Of a DNA stretch of 64,000 nucleotides, positions 16,766 through 24,414 are shown piece by piece. Position 1 is the stretch's first letter. Each line of letters opens with the position of its first letter. The notes under the pieces are model-generated. The model did not search any database. It was not told the DNA's origin and saw nothing but the letters and a program-made list of their open reading frames with translations. The position numbers and the translations under genes were made by a program. Source of the DNA: Bog-473 sp963725895 (GTDB lineage: Bacteria; Actinomycetota; Acidimicrobiia; Acidimicrobiales; RAAP-2); NCBI GenBank assembly GCA_963725895.1, contig CAVSAJ010000003.1:1-64000 (forward strand), given 5' to 3'.

Positions 16766-18398
16766 TTAGATGCCGCGCTCGCGGGCGTCCCAGTACGGGT
16801 CGCGGAGGCGCCGTTTGTAGAGCTTTCCGTTGGGGTCCCGCGGCATGGCCTCGGTGAAGTCGATGCTACGTGGGCACTTGTACTTGGCCAAAAGCTCCGC
16901 GCAGTGCGCCACCAGCTCTTCGGCTAGCGCCGGGGACGCCAGGTATCCCGGCGCCGGCTCCACCACCGCCTTGACCTGTTCGCCCCAGGCCTCGTCGGGG
17001 ATCCCGAAGACGGCGGCGTCGCCCACCGCCCGATGGGAGAGCAGCGCCGCCTCGACCTCGGCCGGGTAGATGTTCACGCCCCCCGAGATGATCATGTCGA
17101 TCTTGCGGTCCCTTAGGTAGAGGAACCCGTCCTCGTCGAGCTCACCCATGTCCCCGACGGTGAAGAAGTCGCCGCGCCGGTTGGCCGTCGTCTTCTCGGG
17201 GTCGCCCTTGTAACGGAAGTCGCCCCCCATGAGCTTCATGTAGACCGTGCCGACCGTGCCCGGGGGCACCTCGTGGCCGTCGTCGTCGAGGATCTTCACC
17301 TCCGCGCCCTGCCACGGGCGGCCGACCGTGCCCGGGTGGGCCAGCCAGTCCTGGGGCTTGGCGATCGTGCCGCCGCCCTCGGTGGCGCCGTAGAACTCGT
17401 AGATCACCGGGCCGAGCCAGTCGAACAGACGCCGCTTGAGCTCCGGCGGGCACGGTGCCGCGGCGTGGATCACCTGGCGCAGCGACGACACGTCGTAGCG
17501 GGCCCGCACCTCGGTCGGGCAGCTGGAGCAGACGGTGGAGCTGCGTCGGCACCATGGCCGTGTCGGTGACCCGGTAGCGCTGAATCAAACGCAGCGCCTC
17601 CTCGGCGTCCCACCTTTCCATCAGGACCACGGGATGCTCGAAGTGGGCCGAGAAGTAGCCGAAGGAGAGCGGGGACATGTGGTACATCGGCGACGTCACG
17701 AGGTGCACGGCGTCGCCGCCCGGCTCGATGTCGTAGCGCAACAAGTTTCCGCTGAAGACCTGCACCCACGTTTCGGGATCGAACGAGGGGAGCGCGCGCT
17801 GGACTGCCTTCGGGCGCCCGGTGGTGCCCGAGGTGTACTGCATGAACTGCCCGGCCACCCGGTCCGTGGGCGGCCCGTCGGGTTGGCCGGCCAGCACGGC
17901 CTCGTACGCGGTGAAGCCGTCGATCGCGCCCCCCACCGAGATGCGTCCGGCCACGGGCACGCCGGCCTCGACCGCCGCCGCACCGGCCACCGCGGCGAAT
18001 CGCCCGTCCGCCACGAGCGCCTGCGCGCCGGCGTCGCCCAGGATGTAGGAGACCTCGGCCGTCGTGAGATTGCTGTTCAAGGGAACGAAGTTCCAGCCCG
18101 CCTGGAACAGGGCCATCAGCACCTCAATGACCTCGGCCCGGTTCGGCAGCAAGGTGGCCACCGGGTCGCCCTCGCGCAGGCCCCGCTCGCGCAGCGCGTG
18201 CACGAGACGGTTGGCCCCTGCCGCGATCTCGCCCGCCGTCCACTCCCGGCCCGCAGGGTCGATCACGGCGATGCGGTCCGGCTCGGCCGTCGCGGCCGCC
18301 CAGAAGCCCCGGGGCGGTGACGCCGCCGCCCCGGCCGCCGCCGCTGCCCCCGCCCGCGCCCCCGCCCCCGCCCCCGCCCCCGCCTCGGTCGGCGTCAC
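16766..18398 (-). CDS. FadD-type acyl-CoA ligase, frameshifted
   Basis: About 543 aa when joined. The N-terminal part carries the AMP-binding motif 'YTSGTTGRPKAVQ' and 'TSPMYHMSPLSFGYFSAH'; the C-terminal part carries 'YEFYGATEGGG', 'GDMGELDEDGFLYLRDR', 'IISGGVNIYPAEVEAAL' and the catalytic-Lys region 'PRDPNGKLYKRRL'. One extra C near 17516 (plus strand) breaks the frame; removing it restores 'LLQLPTEVRARYD'. The enzyme activates a carboxylic acid to its CoA thioester, the first step of side-chain beta-oxidation. The first 25 residues are a Gly/Ala repeat. The ATG overlaps the acyl-CoA dehydrogenase stop by four bases. Confidence 0.87.
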
Positions 18399-19531
18399 CG
18401 GGGCAGCCCCAGCAGGCGCTCGCCGACGATGTTCTTGTTGACCTCGGTCGTCCCGCCGGCGATCGACGCCTGGCGCACCCCCAAGAAGTTGACGCCCCAG
18501 TAGTCACGGCCCGTCAGCGCGTCCAGCCCGATCAGATCGACCGCCAGCGTCCCCAGCTCCTGGTCGCACCACGCCCACGACAGCTTGGCCAGCGAACCGC
18601 CCGCCCCGGCCGCCGCAGGGTCGGCCAGCGAACGCTCCGTCAGGAAGCGCATGCACGAGATCCCGGCATAGACACGGGCCAACCGCTGCCGCAGCACCGG
18701 ATCCGCCAACCCGGCCCGAGCCCGTGGATCGGACAACAAGTCGTCCAAGCGGTTCGACAGAGAAAGGTGCAGCTTCGCCACTCCCGCCCGCTCGTTGCTC
18801 AACGTCGTGATGGCCACCGTCCACCCTTGATGCAGCGGACCCAACATGGCCGAACGCGGGACACGCGCATCGCTGAAGAAGAGCTCCGCGAAGGTCTGAC
18901 TCCCGGTCATCGTGGTGAGCGGTCGCGCCTCGATACCCGGCGTGCGCATATCCACCAGAAAGCACGTGATGCCGGCGTGCTTCTTGGCCGTTGGATCGGT
19001 GCGGACGTAGAGCTGGCACCAGTCGGCGTAGTGCCCCATGGAGTTCCAGGTCTTCTGTCCGTTGATGACGAAGTCGTCGCCGTCTTCGATGGCGGCGGTG
19101 CGCAGCGCAGCCAGGTCGGAACCGGCGTCCGGCTCGGACATGCCCTGCGACCAGATCTCGTCGCCGCGCAGCATCGGAGTCAAGAAGCGCGCCTTCTGCT
19201 CGTCGGTGCCGAACTGCATGATCGCCGGCGCGATGTTGGAGACCCCGATCTGGTTCACCGGCCCGGGCGCCCGGGCACGGCTCATCTCCTCGAGGTAGAC
19301 GAGCTGCTCGGCGACACCGGCGTCGCGCCCGCCGTACTCGGCCGGCCACGCCGGCGCGGCCCACCCGCCGTCGGCCAGCGTCCGGTTCCACGCGCGCATG
19401 AGCTCGAGGGTGCCGACCTCGGTGGCCCGCTCGCCCGCCTGGGCGACTTCGGGAGTGAGGTGGTCCGCCAGCCACGCCCGCAGCTCGGCCCCGAACGCCT
19501 CCACCTGCGACCCGTCGTCGGATCCTCCCAT
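18395..19531 (-). CDS. Acyl-CoA dehydrogenase (FadE-type)
   Basis: 378 aa, normal length. 'WAAPAWPAEYGGRDAG', 'EIWSQGMSEPDAGSDLAAL', 'INGQKTWNSMGHYADWCQL' and the C-terminal 'ASIAGGTTEVNKNIVGERL' are acyl-CoA dehydrogenase signatures for FAD and substrate binding. The start is chosen at ATG 19531, with AGAGGGA five to seven bases upstream; a much longer open frame upstream is antisense to the nuclease gene. It is the first gene of the operon FadE-FadD-DUF35-Ltp-CMD, where it would introduce the alpha-beta double bond. Electron acceptor genes (ETF) are not nearby. Confidence 0.9.
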   Translation of the reverse strand: MGGSDDGSQVEAFGAELRAWLADHLTPEVAQAGERATEVGTLELMRAWNRTLADGGWAAPAWPAEYGGRDAGVAEQLVYLEEMSRARAPGPVNQIGVSNIAPAIMQFGTDEQKARFLTPMLRGDEIWSQGMSEPDAGSDLAALRTAAIEDGDDFVINGQKTWNSMGHYADWCQLYVRTDPTAKKHAGITCFLVDMRTPGIEARPLTTMTGSQTFAELFFSDARVPRSAMLGPLHQGWTVAITTLSNERAGVAKLHLSLSNRLDDLLSDPRARAGLADPVLRQRLARVYAGISCMRFLTERSLADPAAAGAGGSLAKLSWAWCDQELGTLAVDLIGLDALTGRDYWGVNFLGVRQASIAGGTTEVNKNIVGERLLGLPR

Positions 19532-19682
19532 GTCCGTCCCTCTCTGCATCCCTCTTCTGGTAGCCCGATCTGGACGCCCGCCGCCCTGCTCCGCCATTGC
19601 ACGTACCGGCGGCCGGAACGGGTGCGCCATGGTGTCACGCCCACCGGCCAGAATGCCCAATTGAGATGACAGCTGAGTTGCG

Positions 19683-21572
19683 ATGACAGTCGAGATCACA
19701 CCGAGGGGTGCCTCCTTCGCCAAGGCGTGTCCCCAACAGGTGCAGCTCGACGTCCTCCTGCCGTGCGAGCCCCTTCCGGATTCGCCTTTCCTGCAGAAGC
19801 TCATCCGGGCGGGCGACGAGTACGAGGGCGAGACCGTGGCGCACGCCTTCGAGGATCTCGAGGGCGTGACGGTCATCGATGCGGAGGACCTCGACGCCCG
19901 CGAATGGCACACGCGCAACGCGCTCTCGAGCGGCGCCAGGATCATCGCGGGCGGCCGGCTTCCGGTCGACGTCGAGGCCCACCGCGTGGGCGAACCGGAT
20001 CTGCTCGTCTGCCATGCCGGCGGATACGTGCCCGTCGACGTGAAGTCGCACAAGTCGTTGGAGGGGGTCAGGAAGCCAGGAACAGGCACCGCACTCGTCT
20101 CGGCCATCACCGAGCCCTTCGTGGAGACCGCCGAGACCGACCACGAACACAGTCCCCGGAAGCATCTCGGTGACTTGATGCAGCTGGCGCATTACCGGCG
20201 ACTGCTGGAACGTGCCGGCTTCGCATCGCCGGAGTCCAATGTCGGCGGCATCTGCGGTTCCGAAGGCGTCGTCGTCTGGTACGACCTCGACGCCCCGTGG
20301 CTCGAGCCGCCCGAGTACCTCGCTGACCCTCCGGCTGGACCGCTCAGTGCCATGGCGCGCTACGACCTCGAGTTCGCCCATCGCCTCGGGGTGCACCTCG
20401 CGGCCGAGGCGCACCTCGACGATTCCGCCGTCCCTCTGCTGGCCGAGCCCATCGTGTGCAGCCAGTGCGACATGTGTCGCTGGCGCGAGTGGTGCGGTGA
20501 CCGGCTCGACGAGGCAGCCGACCTGAGCCTGATCTCCGGTGTCGGCGTGGGACGCCGCCGGCTCTTCAGGGCCGTGGGGATCAAGGACCTTCGCGACCTG
20601 GCCGATCTCGACTGGACCACTGCCGCGCTGCTCCAGGACAAGGTCGATCTCGTCGACCTCCTCGCCCAATCCAAGGGACTATCCGGGTCGACACCGCTGG
20701 CCCAGCTCATCCCGAATCGCAAGAAGCAGATCGAGGCGTTGGCCGCCCACGGTTTCGCCACGGTCGCCGACCTCGCATCCGTCGACCAGCGGACGCTCGA
20801 CATCCACTCTGCCGGTGCGTCGAACCTCGCGACCCAGATCGACTTGGCCCGGGCCCGGGTCGGCACGGCGCCCGCCTACCGCAAGCGCGGCGTCGACCAC
20901 GTCGTCGTCCCCCGTGCCGACATCGAGGTCGACGTGGACATGGAGAACACCCACGACGGCTGTTACCTCTGGGGTGTGCTCGTCACCGACCGCCGCATCG
21001 CAGATCCCGCCGCGGATTCCGCCGCTGATGCAGTGAGCGCTGCAGTTCCCGTGGCCGAGTACATCTCGTTTGCGACGTGGGAACCCGATCTCGGAGCCGG
21101 CGAGCTCGTCGCGTTCAAGGAGTTCTGGTCTTGGTTGACCGAACAGCGTGCTCAGGCCGCGGCGGAGGGTTCGACCTTCCGGGCCTACTGCTACAGCAAG
21201 GGCGCGGAGCAGGCGCAAATGACCCGCCTCGCCGACGCGCTCGGTCAGCGCGCCGAGGTGGACGAATTCCTTGCGTCGGACGAGTGGGTCGACCTGCTCG
21301 AGGTCGTCCGGGCGCAGCTCGTCACCGGCCGCAGCATGGGCCTCAAGGAGGTGGCGCCGCTGGCCGGCTTCGCCTGGCGCACTGACGACGGCGACGGCAC
21401 GTTGGCGATGGTCAAGTACGACCTGGCAATCGACGACGAAGATGCCACTCTGCGTGGAGATGCGCAGAAATGGATCCTCAGTTACAACGAGGACGACGTG
21501 CGGGCGACGGCGGCATTGCGCGAGTGGCTCGACGGGGCCGCGAGGGACCTGCCGTCAATCGAGTCGACATAG
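19683..21572 (+). CDS. TM0106-family RecB-like nuclease with iron-sulfur cluster and RNase H-like domain
   Basis: 629 aa. The N-terminal PD-(D/E)XK nuclease has 'VGEPDLLVCH' at 102-111 and 'VDVKSHKS' at 118-125. Cys16 with Cys259, 262, 265 and 271 ('CSQCDMCRWREWC') matches the 4Fe-4S-stabilised RecB/Cas4 type. A helix-hairpin-helix-like middle ('LISGVGVGRRRLFRAVGIKDL') follows, then a C-terminal 3'-5' exonuclease-like domain with 'EVDVDMENTHDGCYLWG' and 'YNEDDVRATAALREWL'. The architecture is that of the TM0106 family of putative nucleases, with no established role. The gene stands alone; no CRISPR or Cas gene is present. Confidence 0.88.
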   Translation: MTVEITPRGASFAKACPQQVQLDVLLPCEPLPDSPFLQKLIRAGDEYEGETVAHAFEDLEGVTVIDAEDLDAREWHTRNALSSGARIIAGGRLPVDVEAHRVGEPDLLVCHAGGYVPVDVKSHKSLEGVRKPGTGTALVSAITEPFVETAETDHEHSPRKHLGDLMQLAHYRRLLERAGFASPESNVGGICGSEGVVVWYDLDAPWLEPPEYLADPPAGPLSAMARYDLEFAHRLGVHLAAEAHLDDSAVPLLAEPIVCSQCDMCRWREWCGDRLDEAADLSLISGVGVGRRRLFRAVGIKDLRDLADLDWTTAALLQDKVDLVDLLAQSKGLSGSTPLAQLIPNRKKQIEALAAHGFATVADLASVDQRTLDIHSAGASNLATQIDLARARVGTAPAYRKRGVDHVVVPRADIEVDVDMENTHDGCYLWGVLVTDRRIADPAADSAADAVSAAVPVAEYISFATWEPDLGAGELVAFKEFWSWLTEQRAQAAAEGSTFRAYCYSKGAEQAQMTRLADALGQRAEVDEFLASDEWVDLLEVVRAQLVTGRSMGLKEVAPLAGFAWRTDDGDGTLAMVKYDLAIDDEDATLRGDAQKWILSYNEDDVRATAALREWLDGAARDLPSIEST

Positions 21573-21632
21573 GGGCGGCGCAGCCGCTCGGTTCTCGCCA
21601 TCGCTGCGGGGAGGTGCCGCTCTGCAACTGAG

Positions 21633-22379
21633 GTGAGCGGTCTGTACCATCTGGTCGTGGTGGGGGAAGACGACACCGATCCCTTCGGCGTGCCCGAGGT
21701 CCTGCTCGAGGACTCAGACGCCGACGACGACCTCAGGGCCGGCCGCTGGTCAGGGTGGCCCGCGCAGCTCGCCGGCGTGGGCATCTGTGTGGTGTTGGTC
21801 GCCGGCGCCGTGGCGCTGGGCGCGTGGCTCGGTGGTGGCGGCACGAGCTCGGGTGTCACCGATGTACCGCATGCCTCGGGGGCGACGGGCAGCACGGGCA
21901 CATCGGGCAGCGGTTCGACCGGTGCGGGGAGCTCGGGCGCGGGGTCCGCGGCGACTCCGGCGGCGGGGGGCTCTGGAGCCACCGGTGCCACGGGTGCCAC
22001 GGGTGCGACCGGCGTCACGGGAAGTACGGGCGCCGGAGCCGGTGGTTTCTCGGCGGCCGGCGCGTCGGGCAGCACGGGCGCCGGCAGCTCGGGCGCCGGC
22101 GCTGCAGCGGCTCGACTCAGCGGCGGCGGCGCGGGCGCGCAGGGCTCGCAGGGCTCGCAGGGTTCGGCGGGACAGGGCGCGGGGTCGTCCGCGTCAGGCG
22201 CCGGGTCTGCAGGGTCTGCGGGTTCAGGCGCGGCGTCGGCGGGCGGTGGTGCGGCAGCGGGTGCGGGCGCCGGGTCGGCCGCGGGTAGCGCCACCGGAGG
22301 CGCCGGCACGACACAGGGGAATACCGGGGGAGGTGTGGGCTCGTCTTCGGGCGGGACCGACGGGTCGTCTGTCCCCTGA
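21633..22379 (+). CDS. Single-pass membrane protein with long Gly/Ser/Thr/Ala-rich tail
   Basis: Up to 248 aa. An acidic N-terminus ('EDDTDPFGVPEVLLEDSDADDD') precedes one membrane helix ('LAGVGICVVLVAGAVALGAW', about 46-66). Some 180 residues of low-complexity Gly-rich sequence follow, with collagen-like 'GATGATGATGVTG' triplets and 'GSQGSQGSAGQG'. The layout suggests cytoplasmic N-in and an extended extracytoplasmic tail. The start could be GTG 21633 or, more likely, GTG 21657/21660, which matches the acidic start better. I recognise no family. The codon-position pattern supports coding, but the high-GC repeat makes this less certain. Confidence 0.6.
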   Translation: MSGLYHLVVVGEDDTDPFGVPEVLLEDSDADDDLRAGRWSGWPAQLAGVGICVVLVAGAVALGAWLGGGGTSSGVTDVPHASGATGSTGTSGSGSTGAGSSGAGSAATPAAGGSGATGATGATGATGVTGSTGAGAGGFSAAGASGSTGAGSSGAGAAAARLSGGGAGAQGSQGSQGSAGQGAGSSASGAGSAGSAGSGAASAGGGAAAGAGAGSAAGSATGGAGTTQGNTGGGVGSSSGGTDGSSVP

Positions 22380-22461
22380 GGCAATCTCCAAAGGCCATCC
22401 CCTGGGGCATTCTCTGAGCATCGGGCGGTGCCGCGTGCCCGCGCCACCGCCTGGGTGACGC

Positions 22462-22477
22462 GCTCGGTCAGCCGAGC
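22462..22477. terminator. Perfect hairpin enclosing the MacB-like stop codon
   Basis: GCTCGG and CCGAGC pair perfectly around TCAG, which on the minus strand contains the TGA stop of the exporter gene. The six-pair GC-rich stem could mark the operon end or slow ribosomes at termination. There is no U-run. Confidence 0.35.
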
Positions 22478-24414
22478 CTCAACGTCTCGAGTGGTTCGAG
22501 CCGGGCGGCCTTGAGCGAGGGGAACAGCCCCGCCACGACGGCAACAATGAGGGCGAGGCCCATCCACAGCGGGATGGTCGCATAGTCGATCACGACCACC
22601 CACCCGGCAATCGCCGACACGCCGTAGACGATGGCCACGCCGAGCCCTGCCCCGATCAACCCGCCGAGCAGGCCGACGAAGAGGGACTCGAGCAGGAACT
22701 GGCCGGCGATCTTCGAGCGGCTGTGCCCGACGGCCCGGCGGATCCCGATCTCAGAGGACCGTTGGATCACCGAGATCGACATCACGTTCGCGATGCCGAC
22801 TCCGCCGACGATGAGGGCGAGAAGGCCCGCCAGGAGCGCGACCTCTTGCAGCGTCCGATTGGCCTCGGACGCCGCCTGTAACGCGTCGCTCGGGATCTGC
22901 GTCGAGGTCTGGTTGGAGCCGCCGAGGCTGATTGCGGTCTGCACCGCGTTGGCGGTGTCTTGAGTGGTACCGGGCGCGGCGCGGATGTAGAGCTGGTTGG
23001 GCTCGCCGTTGGTGCCGAGGACATGGTCGGCCGCCCACTCGGTGACGAACACGGCGTTGTCGAGCTCCGGATCGAGCGTGACCGAACCGAGGACGCCGAC
23101 CACCGCGAAGTTGGCGCCATTGAGCTGTATCGTGCGCGCCTCACCGGGCAGGTAGCCGTACTGCTTGGCGATGCCTTCACCGAGCACGGCGGCCCGAGTG
23201 TGAAGCTGCAAGTCGGCGCGGTCCAGCCACCGCCCGCTCGTGACGGGCACCTGGAGCACCGCAGGGAGGCCGACACCCGCCGCGCGCACGGGTACGGGGA
23301 AGGCCTCGTAGTAGTCCTTCGCGCCAGCGACCGGGACCGATACGACGTTGGAGAGGTTGGACGTGGCGGCGGCAGCCGTGACGGTCGAGACCGCTTCCAC
23401 CCGCGCCACCGCGTTGTCCGGGAAGGTCGGATTCTGCGAGCCGAACGTGCCGCCGGCCTGGGCGATGATGAGGTTGGTCCCGAGCTGGGCGAGCTGGGCC
23501 TGGAGTTGGCCCTTGGCGCTCTCGGTGAGGCCGATGGCGCAGACCATGGCGGCCACCCCGATGATGGGCCCGAGCATGATCATGAGCGTCCGGGTCTTGC
23601 GCGCCGTGAGGCCGTGCAGCGCGACGCCGACGAGGTCGCGTGCCTGACTCGACGCGGGCGCGCCCGCCCTGAGCTCGTCAGCCACGATGGCACCGTCGCG
23701 CATGGAGATCCGGCGCGCCGCCGTATCGGCGACGGTCGGATCGTGAGTGACCATGACCACAGCCCGTTCGGGCGTCTGGAGGGTCCGGAAGATCTCGAGC
23801 ACGTGCGCCGCGTTCGTCGAGTCCAGCGCGCCGGTCGGCTCGTCGGCCAGGACCATCAACGGGTCGGTGACGATCGCTCGCGCCAGTGCCACCCGCTGCT
23901 GCTCGCCCCCGGACAGCTGTACCGGCCGGTGGTCGACCCGGGGAGCGAGGCCGAGCTGGTCGAGCGCGTCGAACGCCTTCTCCCGTCGCTCGCGGGGCCG
24001 GATGTCGCGGTACAAGAGGGCGGTCTCGACGTTGCCGAGGGCGCTGAGGTGGGGGATGAGGTGGAACTGTTGGAAGACGAAGCCGATGGAGTCGCCGCGC
24101 ACGCGCGAGCGGGTGGCGTCGTCGAGCCGGCTGACGTCGCGGCCAGCCACGCGAACCTTTCCCGCGGTGGGGAGGTCGAGCAGTCCGAGCAGGCCGAGCA
24201 TGGTCGACTTCCCCGAGCCTGAAGGGCCCACGATGGAGATGAACTCGCCGGCCATGATGCGCAGCGACACGTCGCGCAAGGCGTAGACCACCACCTCCTC
24301 GCCGTACAGGCGTGACACGTGCTCCAGCTCGAGGAGGGGCCGCCCTCCGAACGAGCGCTCCTCGAGCGGCCGTTCCTCCGTGGTCGGCGTCGCGGTCGTC
24401 GGCTCCGTCGTCAC
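22468..24414 (-). CDS. MacB-like ABC exporter (fused ATPase-permease)
   Basis: 648 aa. The N-terminal ATPase has Walker A GPSGSGKST at 63-71, signature LSGGEQQ at 167-173 and Walker B 'VLADEPTGALD' at 188-198. The permease follows: TM1 near 275-300 ('MLGPIIGVAAMVCAIGLTE'), a large periplasmic domain, and three C-terminal FtsX-type helices ('VALLAGLLALIVGGVGIAN', 'FVGLLGGLIGAGLGVAIVYG', 'IPLWMGLALIVAVVAGLFP'). MacB-type pumps move peptides, lipids or drugs together with a membrane-fusion adaptor. The start overlaps the adaptor gene's stop (ATGA), so the two are coupled. The substrate is unknown. Confidence 0.92.
   Translation of the reverse strand: MTTEPTTATPTTEERPLEERSFGGRPLLELEHVSRLYGEEVVVYALRDVSLRIMAGEFISIVGPSGSGKSTMLGLLGLLDLPTAGKVRVAGRDVSRLDDATRSRVRGDSIGFVFQQFHLIPHLSALGNVETALLYRDIRPRERREKAFDALDQLGLAPRVDHRPVQLSGGEQQRVALARAIVTDPLMVLADEPTGALDSTNAAHVLEIFRTLQTPERAVVMVTHDPTVADTAARRISMRDGAIVADELRAGAPASSQARDLVGVALHGLTARKTRTLMIMLGPIIGVAAMVCAIGLTESAKGQLQAQLAQLGTNLIIAQAGGTFGSQNPTFPDNAVARVEAVSTVTAAAATSNLSNVVSVPVAGAKDYYEAFPVPVRAAGVGLPAVLQVPVTSGRWLDRADLQLHTRAAVLGEGIAKQYGYLPGEARTIQLNGANFAVVGVLGSVTLDPELDNAVFVTEWAADHVLGTNGEPNQLYIRAAPGTTQDTANAVQTAISLGGSNQTSTQIPSDALQAASEANRTLQEVALLAGLLALIVGGVGIANVMSISVIQRSSEIGIRRAVGHSRSKIAGQFLLESLFVGLLGGLIGAGLGVAIVYGVSAIAGWVVVIDYATIPLWMGLALIVAVVAGLFPSLKAARLEPLETLRLG

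Noticed and set aside
19683..21572. Cas4-like role for the RecB-type nuclease
   Set aside because: The protein has the larger TM0106 architecture with an RNase H-like domain, and no CRISPR array or cas gene is near.
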